11,920 nt of DNA, from contig DKCF01000068.1 of the NCBI GenBank assembly GCA_002451435.1, positions 42,303 through 54,222 of the forward strand. The letters are read 5' to 3'. Origin of the DNA: Bifidobacterium sp. UBA6881 (GTDB taxonomy: Bacteria > Actinomycetota > Actinomycetes > Actinomycetales > Bifidobacteriaceae). Positions 7,015 to 11,920 of this stretch are shown here, in pieces (within the stretch, counting starts at the first letter, position 1; each line of letters starts with the position of its first letter). Both the position numbers and the translations under genes were made by a program. Below the pieces are notes generated by a model that searched no databases, was not told the origin of the DNA, and saw nothing but the letters and a program-made list of their open reading frames with translations.

Positions 7015-7718
7015 TGCTGGAAATCAAGGATCTTTCCGTCTCCTACGGTGCCATCGAGGCCGTCAAGGGCATCAGTCTGACGGTGAACGACGGCGAGATC
7101 GTGTCGCTGATCGGCGCGAACGGCGCGGGCAAGACCACCACGCTGCATGCCATCACCGGACTGGTTCCGGCGCAATCCGGTTCCGTGATGTTCAACGGCA
7201 CGGATCTGCTCAAAACCCACAACCATGACATCGTGCGGCTCGGCATGGCGCACATTCCCGAAGGCCGCCACGTGTTCACGCGCATGAGCGTGCAGGAAAA
7301 CCTCGAAATGGGCGCGTACAGTTTGAAGGACCAGTCGTCCATGGCGAAGGACCTCGACATGGTTTTCGACATGTTCCCGCGTCTGAAGGAACGTCGCACG
7401 CAGAAGGCCGGAACGTTGTCCGGCGGCGAACAGCAGATGTTGGCGATGGGACGCGCGCTGATGAGCCATCCGAACACGGTGCTGATGGACGAGCCGTCCA
7501 TGGGCCTGTCGCCGAAACTGGTCAAGGAGATCTTCTCCATCATCCGCAGATTGCACGAGCAGGGCATCACGGTGCTGCTGGTCGAGCAGAACGCCAAGAT
7601 GGCGCTGTCCATCGCCGACCATGCATATGTGCTGGAAACCGGCAGAATCACCATGGAAGGCGATGCCAAGGATCTGCTCAACAACGAACAGGTTCGCAAG
7701 GCGTATCTGGGCGCGTGA
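7014..7718 (+). CDS. livF: Branched-chain amino acid ABC transporter, ATPase LivF
   Basis: The second ATPase subunit, 234 residues, close to E. coli LivF (237). Motifs: Walker A GANGAGKTT (34-42), the LivF-type stretch LGMAHIPEGRHVFTRMSVQENLEMG split around residues 76-100, signature LSGGEQQMLAMGRAL (135-149), Walker B VLMDEP with Glu160, and LLVEQNA at about 188-194. Gln192 replaces the usual switch histidine, which is normal for LivF. A strong AAAGGAGG (7002-7009) precedes ATG 7014, and that ATG overlaps the livG stop (TGATG). It is the last gene of the operon. No T-run terminator follows; instead the hairpin array begins 32 bases after the stop. Confidence 0.96.
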   Translation: MLEIKDLSVSYGAIEAVKGISLTVNDGEIVSLIGANGAGKTTTLHAITGLVPAQSGSVMFNGTDLLKTHNHDIVRLGMAHIPEGRHVFTRMSVQENLEMGAYSLKDQSSMAKDLDMVFDMFPRLKERRTQKAGTLSGGEQQMLAMGRALMSHPNTVLMDEPSMGLSPKLVKEIFSIIRRLHEQGITVLLVEQNAKMALSIADHAYVLETGRITMEGDAKDLLNNEQVRKAYLGA

Positions 7719-7722
7719 GGAA

Positions 7723-7732
7723 CGGGTACCCG
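7723..7732. other. Ten-base palindrome after livF
   Basis: CGGGTACCCG is a perfect palindrome five bases after the livF stop codon. It has no following T run, so it is not a standard terminator. It lies just before the hairpin array and could be part of the 3' structure of the liv transcript. Confidence 0.4.
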
Positions 7733-7750
7733 CTGCAGTACAAGGGGTCA

Positions 7751-7799
7751 CTCTCCTTGTGCGGTCGCTTGGCGTGTGTGAGCGACCGTATGGGGAGGG
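7751..7799. repeat. Hairpin repeat copy 1
   Basis: Bases 7751-7769 pair with 7781-7799 as an unbroken 19-pair stem, including several G-T wobbles. The loop is 11 bases. The stem core is GCGGTCGCT with AGCGACCG. Copy 1 alone ends in GGGGAGGG rather than GGAGAG, which costs only a wobble at one pair. Confidence 0.88.
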
Positions 7800-7812
7800 G
7801 CAAGACGGCTGA

Positions 7813-7861
7813 CTCTCCGTTTGCGGTCGCTTGGCATATGTAGGCGACTGTAGGGGGAGAG
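7813..7861. repeat. Hairpin repeat copy 2
   Basis: Bases 7813-7833 pair with 7841-7861 with one mismatch (7819 against 7855) and several wobbles. The loop GCATATG is seven bases. The outer six pairs, CTCTCC with GGAGAG, are perfect. Confidence 0.88.
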
Positions 7862-7874
7862 AAACCATGGCTTG

Positions 7875-7923
7875 CTCTCCTTGTGCGGTCGCTTGGCGCA
7901 TGTGATCGACCGCACGGGGAGAG
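7875..7923. repeat. Hairpin repeat copy 3
   Basis: Bases 7875-7894 pair with 7904-7923 with one mismatch (7892 against 7906). This copy has the most Watson-Crick pairs: GTGCGGTCG with CGACCGCAC is perfect, and CTCTCC with GGAGAG is perfect. Confidence 0.88.
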
Positions 7924-7936
7924 ACAGGACGTCTGA

Positions 7937-7976
7937 CTCTCCGTTTATGGACATATGCTGAAGCGCTCGACGGAGA
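7937..7976. repeat. Degenerate hairpin repeat copy 4
   Basis: CTCTCCGTTT begins in register with the array. The GCGGTCGC core is absent. TCTCCGT (7938-7944) still pairs perfectly with ACGGAGA (7970-7976), so a 39-base remnant hairpin remains. It contains CATATG, as the copy 2 loop does. Its right arm overlaps the candidate -35 of tsaC. Confidence 0.65.
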
Positions 7977-7994
7977 AGAGATTTGCCTTACAAT
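7967..7994 (+). promoter_or_regulatory. Candidate promoter of tsaC-wecA
   Basis: TCGACG (7967-7972) and TACAAT (7989-7994) are separated by 16 bases. The -10 matches TATAAT at five of six positions and the -35 matches TTGACA at four. Transcription would begin near 8001, leaving about 26 bases of leader including AGGGAGG at 8016-8022. The -35 lies in the right arm of the degenerate fourth hairpin. Confidence 0.6.
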
Positions 7995-8026
7995 GGTGAG
8001 GTTGAAGGCTATTCCAGGGAGGTATC

Positions 8027-8689
8027 ATGAGCGAGATTCGCGCCATTACCGACGAATCCCTTGCCGAAGCTGTTGAAATCGTGCACGATGGCGGGCTGAT
8101 TGTGATTCCCACGGACACCGTCTATGGCGTTGCCTGCGATCCGCGCAATATCGAGGCGATTCGCAAAGTGTTCGCCGCCAAGCATCGCCCGCAGTACAAG
8201 TCGTTGCAGGTGCTGCTGCCGTCCATTGAAGTCATGGATGGATTGCATCTCGAACTGCCGGTGCCATTGAACCGACTTGCTGCGATGTTCATGCCGGGCG
8301 CCTTCTCGCCGATAGCCGAGGCCGATGATCGGTGCACGTTGGCCACGCTGCGCCACGATTCCTCCACCGGAAAGAGCACGCAGGGCGTGCGTATTCCGAA
8401 TTCCTCGGCGACATTGCGCATCCTGCGCGCCACTGGAGCGTTGGCGGCCACAAGCGCGAACCGTTCCGGAGAAGAGAGCGCGCAGACCGTCGAAGAGGCG
8501 AAGGCCGCCCTGGGTGACGCCGTGGATCTGTATCTTGATGGCGGCGCGACTCCGGGGCATGTGGCCTCGACGGTGGTGGCGGCCGACCCCCATGGCCGTG
8601 ACGGCATCGCGATTCTTCGAGAGGGAGTGATCCGCGAATCCGTGATCCGTAAGGCCTTGACTGTGAATGGCGGTGCTTTGGGCGCATGA
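8027..8689 (+). CDS. tsaC: L-threonylcarbamoyladenylate synthase (Sua5/YciO/YrdC family)
   Basis: It makes threonylcarbamoyl-AMP from threonine, bicarbonate and ATP, the first step of the t6A modification at position 37 of ANN-reading tRNAs. The 220 residues cover the single YrdC-type domain without the extra C-terminal Sua5 domain, hence TsaC rather than Sua5/YwlC. Motifs: IPTDTVYG (27-34), the nucleotide-binding KHRP..K at 52-58, VRIPN (121-125), the SxN motif in ATSANRSGE (Ser143, Asn145), and STVV (181-184). The stretch usually read as WPGPLT is MPGAFS here (89-94), a noticeable divergence. A strong AGGGAGG lies four bases before ATG 8027. The stop overlaps the next start (ATGA at 8686-8689). 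A YciO-like paralogue is the alternative, but the KxR and SxN residues favour TsaC. Confidence 0.9.
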   Translation: MSEIRAITDESLAEAVEIVHDGGLIVIPTDTVYGVACDPRNIEAIRKVFAAKHRPQYKSLQVLLPSIEVMDGLHLELPVPLNRLAAMFMPGAFSPIAEADDRCTLATLRHDSSTGKSTQGVRIPNSSATLRILRATGALAATSANRSGEESAQTVEEAKAALGDAVDLYLDGGATPGHVASTVVAADPHGRDGIAILREGVIRESVIRKALTVNGGALGA

Positions 8690-9951
8690 GAATCTACCTG
8701 TTTATCGCGGCGATCGCCGGTGGCGTGACTTATCTGATGACGCCGCTGATTCGACATGTCGCCATTGAGATCGGCGCTGTCGGTGAGGTGCGCGCCCGCG
8801 ACGTGCACAAGATTCCGACGCCGCGATTGGGCGGTCTGGGCATGCTCATCGGGTTCACCGTATCCATGCTGTTCGCGTCGCGCATCCCCTTCATCGAAGG
8901 ATTGTTCACGCAATCGCACCAGGCATGGGTGATTCTCGCCGGTGCGATTATGATCAGCTTGCTTGGCATGGCCGACGATTTGTGGGATCTTGATTGGATG
9001 CTGAAAATGGCCGGCCAGCTGCTGATCTCCGTATTCGTGGCGTGGGGAGGTCTGCAGATCATCTCATTGCCGCTCGGTTCCCTCGTCACCGCTTCGCCGA
9101 GTCTGTCGATGGCGATTACCGCGTTCCTGATCGTCGCGTCCATCAATGCGGTCAATTTCGTGGATGGCCTCGATGGATTGTCTTCGGGGATTGTCGCGAT
9201 CGGTGGCATCGCCTTCGCGATCTATTCGTATATCATCGCCCGCAATTCGCCGTCGTATGCGTCCATGGCGACGTTGATCGACATCGCCATGGTCGGCATG
9301 TGCGTAGGATTTTTGCTGCACAACTGGCATCCGGCGAAATTGTTCATGGGTGATTCGGGCTCCATGCTGCTGGGCTATCTCATCACCTGCGCGTCGATTG
9401 TGATGACCGGCCGCTTGGACCCGGCCACCATCCACGCGAGCATCTATCTGCCGGTGTTCATGCCGATTCTGTTGCCGATGCTGGTGCTGTTCCTGCCGAT
9501 TTTGGATATGTGCCTCGCGATTATCCGCCGTGTGAGCAAGGGACAGTCGCCGATGCATCCGGATCGCATGCATTTGCATCACCGGATGCTGCGCATCGGA
9601 CATTCCGTGCAGGGCGCCGTGCTGATTCTGTGGGGCTGGGCCGCGCTGATCGCATTCGGCTCGATCATGACGCTGTTCTTCAAGGCGCAGCATGTGCTGA
9701 TCGGATTCGTTCTTGCGGCCGTGGTATTGACCGTCGCCACGATGTATCCGTACCTGAAGCGGAGGATTCCCGAACTTCGTGAGGAGAACGCCGCGGCGGA
9801 CGCGCAGCATGCGAGCGGACGTGCGGAAGTGCAGACGGGCTCCCACGCCAAGCCGCGGCTTATCGGCCATGCTACTGCCGAGGCGAAGCCTGCCGAACGT
9901 GGGACCGGTGATGCGCAGGTCGGTGGCAACGCGGCTGCCGGCAGATCATGA
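8686..9951 (+). CDS. wecA: Polyprenyl-phosphate N-acetylhexosamine-1-phosphate transferase (WecA/TagO type)
   Basis: This MraY/WecA-superfamily membrane enzyme transfers a sugar phosphate, probably GlcNAc-1-phosphate, from its UDP carrier to undecaprenyl phosphate. That step starts synthesis of a cell-surface glycopolymer. Conserved sites: PTPRLGGLGM (44-53), the Mg-binding Asp pair in MADDLWDLD (Asp97, Asp98), NAVNFVDGLDGLSSG (154-168), FMGDSGSMLLGY (220-231, Asp223), and the WecA-type histidine motif HPDRMHLHHR (291-300). About ten to eleven membrane segments are visible. The last 50 or so residues (from about 370) are hydrophilic and rich in Ala, Gly and His, and lie outside the family core. 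The start overlaps the tsaC stop and lacks a strong ribosome binding site, so translation is probably coupled. The sugar and the polymer cannot be told from sequence; MraY itself is less likely given the histidine motif. Confidence 0.9.
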   Translation: MRIYLFIAAIAGGVTYLMTPLIRHVAIEIGAVGEVRARDVHKIPTPRLGGLGMLIGFTVSMLFASRIPFIEGLFTQSHQAWVILAGAIMISLLGMADDLWDLDWMLKMAGQLLISVFVAWGGLQIISLPLGSLVTASPSLSMAITAFLIVASINAVNFVDGLDGLSSGIVAIGGIAFAIYSYIIARNSPSYASMATLIDIAMVGMCVGFLLHNWHPAKLFMGDSGSMLLGYLITCASIVMTGRLDPATIHASIYLPVFMPILLPMLVLFLPILDMCLAIIRRVSKGQSPMHPDRMHLHHRMLRIGHSVQGAVLILWGWAALIAFGSIMTLFFKAQHVLIGFVLAAVVLTVATMYPYLKRRIPELREENAAADAQHASGRAEVQTGSHAKPRLIGHATAEAKPAERGTGDAQVGGNAAAGRS

Positions 9952-10120
9952 GTCTGCATGAACTGATGTAAATCGGTGCGAATCGTCATGAATCGGTGTG
10001 GGCAGGCAATCGTGGTACGTGCGTCACGCATTGGGCGCCGTCAAAGTTCGTAAAAGCGTACATATATGATGTTCGTTTTGGCGATGGCTTCGCATGAGGA
10101 AGTCGAATCGTCGGCGTTTT
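9952..10120. other. Non-coding stretch after wecA
   Basis: No gene or T-run terminator is visible. AATCGGTGYG occurs at 9971-9980 and 9991-10000, with AATCGTCATG between them, so three ten-base units beginning AATCG follow one another. A TATGAT hexamer at 10065-10070 resembles a -10 but has no matching -35. Confidence 0.4.
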
Positions 10121-10135
10121 CGCGTGTGACACGCG
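10121..10135. promoter_or_regulatory. 15-base palindrome upstream of guaB, possible operator
   Basis: CGCGTGT (10121-10127) and ACACGCG (10129-10135) are exact complements around a single G. The one-base centre is too tight for an RNA loop but fits a dimeric DNA-binding protein. It sits 24 bases upstream of the candidate guaB -35, a usual place for an activator site. The binding protein is unknown. Confidence 0.4.
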
Positions 10136-10159
10136 GCGGACAAAATATGGTTAAACGCT

Positions 10160-10189
10160 TTGTCATACGGTATAAGTGGGTTTTATAAC
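10160..10189 (+). promoter_or_regulatory. Candidate guaB promoter
   Basis: TTGTCA (10160-10165) and TATAAC (10184-10189) are 18 bases apart, or 17 if TTATAA (10183-10188) is used. The -35 differs from TTGACA at one position. Transcription would start near 10196, giving a leader of about 60 bases. The rest of the leader shows no clear riboswitch. Confidence 0.6.
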
Positions 10190-10254
10190 AGGCGTGGTTT
10201 TCCGCCGATTTCGCCGTGTCGTGGGAAGTCCGCCCAGATTTCTAAAGTGGGCAC

Positions 10255-11799
10255 ATGGCTACAATTCCTGATATGAATGCAGAATCCACGTACGCTCCAC
10301 TTCCACCGATTTTCGCACAGCTGGGCCTCGCCTATGACGATGTGCTGCTGCTGCCGAACGAGACGGATGTCATCCCGTCCGAGGTGGACACCACCACTCA
10401 CCTCACCCGCAACATCACGATGAAGGTCCCGGCGATCTCCGCCGCAATGGACACCGTCACCGAATCCGACATGGCGATCGCCATGGCCCGTAACGGCGGC
10501 ATCGGCGTGCTGCACCGCAATCTTTCCATCGACGACCAGGCCGCCCAGGTCGACATCGTCAAGCGCTCCGAATCCGGCATGATCAACGATCCGCTCACTG
10601 TGAGCCCGGACGTCACCCTCGCCGACCTCGACAAGCTGTGCGGCCGCTTCCACATCTCCGGTCTGCCGGTCGTCGACAAGGACAACAAGCTCGTCGGCAT
10701 CATCACCAACCGTGACATGCGCTTCATCGCTTCCGAGGACTACGACCGCCTCAAGGTCTCCGAGGTTATGACCCGTGAGAACCTGATCACCGGTCCGGCC
10801 AACATCTCCAAGGAAGACGCCCACGATCTGCTGGCCAAGCACAAGGTCGAGAAGCTGCCGCTGGTCGACAACGAAGGCCACCTGACCGGTCTGATCACCG
10901 TGAAGGACTTCGTCAAGACCGAGCAGTACCCGGACGCCACCAAGGATGACCAGGGCCGTCTGCGCGTGGCCGCCGGCATCGGCTTCCTCGGCGACGCCTA
11001 CAACCGTGCATCCGCGCTGATGGAAGCCGGCGTGGACGTGCTCGTGGTCGACACCGCCAACGGCGAGGCCAAGCTGGCCCTCGACATGATCCGTCGCCTG
11101 AAGTCCGATTCCGCCTTCAACAACGTCGACATCATCGGCGGCAACGTGGCGACCCGCCAGGGCGCCCAGGCCATGATCGACGCGGGCGTCGACGCGGTCA
11201 AGGTCGGCGTCGGCCCAGGCTCCATCTGCACCACCCGCGTGGTCGCCGGCGTCGGCGTCCCGCAGCTCACCGCCGTGTACGAGGCCGCCCAGGCCTGCCG
11301 CGCGGCCGGTATTCCGTGCATCGCCGATGGCGGCATCCACTACTCCGGCGATATCGCCAAGGCCCTGGTCGCCGGCGCGTCCTCCGTGATGCTGGGCGGC
11401 ACCCTCGCAGGCTGCGAGGAGGCTCCGGGCGAAAAGGTGCTTCTGCATGGCAAGCAGTACAAGCTCTACCGTGGCATGGGCTCCCTCGGCGCCATGGCTC
11501 CGCGTGGCAAGAAGTCCTACTCCAAGGACCGCTACTTCCAGGCCGACGTCACGTCCAACGACAAGGTCGTTCCGGAAGGCGTCGAAGGCGAGGTTCCGTA
11601 CCGCGGACCGCTGAACGCGGTGCTGTACCAGATGATCGGTGGCTTGCACCAGTCCATGTTCTACATCGGCGCGCACAACATCGCCGAAATGCCGGAACGT
11701 GGCAAGTTCATCCGCATCACCGATGCTGGTCTGCGTGAATCCCACCCGCACGACATCGTCATGACCGCCGAGGCTCCGAACTACTCCGGCCGTCAGTGA
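10255..11799 (+). CDS. guaB: Inosine-5'-monophosphate dehydrogenase
   Basis: It oxidises IMP to XMP with NAD+, the committed step of guanine nucleotide synthesis. The 514 residues are the full family length. The (beta/alpha)8 barrel begins with LAYDDVLLLPNETDV (25-39) and is interrupted by two CBS domains at about 113-225, which usually bind nucleotides and control activity. The catalytic loop GPGSICTTR (320-328) holds Cys325. Further on are IADGGIHYSGD (356-366), the phosphate-binding YRGMGS (405-410), the mobile flap with the Arg426-Tyr427 pair in SKDRYFQ, PEGVEGEVPYRG (440-451), and the terminal ESHPHDI. ATG 10255 is favoured over a second ATG at 10273, which has no ribosome binding site; the site before 10255 (AAAGTGG) is itself weak. 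It is a single-gene unit with its own promoter and terminator. Confidence 0.97.
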   Translation: MATIPDMNAESTYAPLPPIFAQLGLAYDDVLLLPNETDVIPSEVDTTTHLTRNITMKVPAISAAMDTVTESDMAIAMARNGGIGVLHRNLSIDDQAAQVDIVKRSESGMINDPLTVSPDVTLADLDKLCGRFHISGLPVVDKDNKLVGIITNRDMRFIASEDYDRLKVSEVMTRENLITGPANISKEDAHDLLAKHKVEKLPLVDNEGHLTGLITVKDFVKTEQYPDATKDDQGRLRVAAGIGFLGDAYNRASALMEAGVDVLVVDTANGEAKLALDMIRRLKSDSAFNNVDIIGGNVATRQGAQAMIDAGVDAVKVGVGPGSICTTRVVAGVGVPQLTAVYEAAQACRAAGIPCIADGGIHYSGDIAKALVAGASSVMLGGTLAGCEEAPGEKVLLHGKQYKLYRGMGSLGAMAPRGKKSYSKDRYFQADVTSNDKVVPEGVEGEVPYRGPLNAVLYQMIGGLHQSMFYIGAHNIAEMPERGKFIRITDAGLRESHPHDIVMTAEAPNYSGRQ

Positions 11800-11821
11800 T
11801 CTGACGTCGATTTTGTGATGT

Positions 11822-11860
11822 GATGGGCTGCGGCCAAATGGCTGTGGCCCATCTTTTGTT
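11822..11860 (+). terminator. Intrinsic terminator of guaB
   Basis: A stem of up to 15 pairs joins 11822-11836 to 11839-11853; GATGGGC and GCCCATC form the base and the inner part includes wobbles. In practice the closing loop is about four bases. TTTTGTT follows at 11854-11860. It starts 23 bases after the guaB stop codon. Confidence 0.9.
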
Positions 11861-11863
11861 TCC

Positions 11864-11920
11864 ACCATAGGATGACGTGCCTTGAACATGAGGCTGGAAT
11901 CACAAGGTCGGCACCATGGT
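11864..11920. other. End of window, no gene seen
   Basis: The last 57 bases follow the guaB terminator. I see no convincing start codon with a ribosome binding site, and too little sequence remains to judge. Confidence 0.3.

Larger units (their letters stand above)
7751..7976. repeat. Tandem array of 62-base hairpin repeats (three full copies, one degenerate)
   Basis: Copies begin with CTCTCC at 7751, 7813, 7875 and 7937, exactly 62 bases apart. Each full copy is a 49-base palindrome followed by a 13-base spacer. The left arms share TGCGGTCGCTTGGC; the right arms read as near complements and end in GGGGAG or GGAGAG. Spacers 1 and 3 are alike (GACGGCTGA and GACGTCTGA) while spacer 2 differs. 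Copies 1 and 3 share TTG after CTCTCC, and copies 2 and 4 share GTTT. This suggests a 124-base dimer that was duplicated. The array fills most of the gap between livF and tsaC. It resembles REP/BIME-type intergenic palindromes in layout; I do not recognise the family. Confidence 0.9.

Noticed and set aside
7621..7812. Small + strand frame spanning the livF end and hairpin copy 1
   Set aside because: It overlaps livF in another frame and reads through the palindrome; no ribosome binding site or homology.
7751..7923. Intrinsic terminators of the liv operon
   Set aside because: None of the stems is followed by a T run on either strand, so they are not standard Rho-independent terminators, although they may still stabilise 3' ends.
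7751..7976. CRISPR array
   Set aside because: Repeats are 49-base palindromes with 13-base spacers, two of which resemble each other; spacer length, similarity and absence of cas genes all argue against it.
10183..11889. 568-residue open frame on the minus strand opposite guaB
   Set aside because: It mirrors guaB, whose motifs are complete on the + strand. The product is a low-complexity string rich in His, Asp, Gly and Val, typical of GC-rich antisense shadows, and it would read through the guaB terminator.

Overview
The window looks like chromosome from a high-GC actinobacterium, most likely Bifidobacterium. The grounds are the protein signatures (zinc-type bL31, single-domain TsaC, IMP dehydrogenase with CBS pair), GC-rich codon use, GTG/TTG starts and the gene order. 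The species cannot be named from the sequence alone. All nine or ten convincing genes lie on the + strand; the long minus-strand frames are shadows of GC-rich coding sequence.

Layout. Bases 1-230 hold no recognisable gene and end in the leader of rpmE (bL31, 231-443), which is closed by a good intrinsic terminator (479-510). Then come prfA (peptide release factor 1) and prmC (the methyltransferase that modifies the GGQ glutamine of RF1), 10 bases apart. Next is a complete ABC importer of the branched-chain amino acid type: livJ (lipoprotein), livH and livM (permeases), livG and livF (ATPases). The last four genes are tightly coupled by short gaps or start/stop overlaps.

After livF, the 308-base gap holds the most unusual feature of the window. 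It is a head-to-tail array of 49-base, near-perfect palindromes repeating every 62 bases: three full copies, and a degenerate fourth that runs into the promoter of the next unit. That unit is tsaC (threonylcarbamoyl-AMP synthase, tRNA t6A synthesis), overlapped by a WecA/TagO-type polyprenyl-phosphate sugar-phosphate transferase for cell-surface glycopolymers. A 303-base gap with a promoter and a 15-base palindrome leads to guaB (IMP dehydrogenase), closed by a strong terminator at 11822-11860.

How the parts fit. rpmE, prfA, prmC and tsaC all serve translation (ribosome protein, termination factor, its modifying enzyme, tRNA modification), and the order prfA-prmC-tsaC-wecA is common in actinobacteria. 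Here the liv operon and the hairpin array sit between prmC and tsaC, as if placed into that block. No genes of a defence system, phage, transposase or CRISPR array were found. The main candidates for something undescribed are the 62-base hairpin array, the repeat-built insert in PrmC and the repeat-built acidic tail of LivG.
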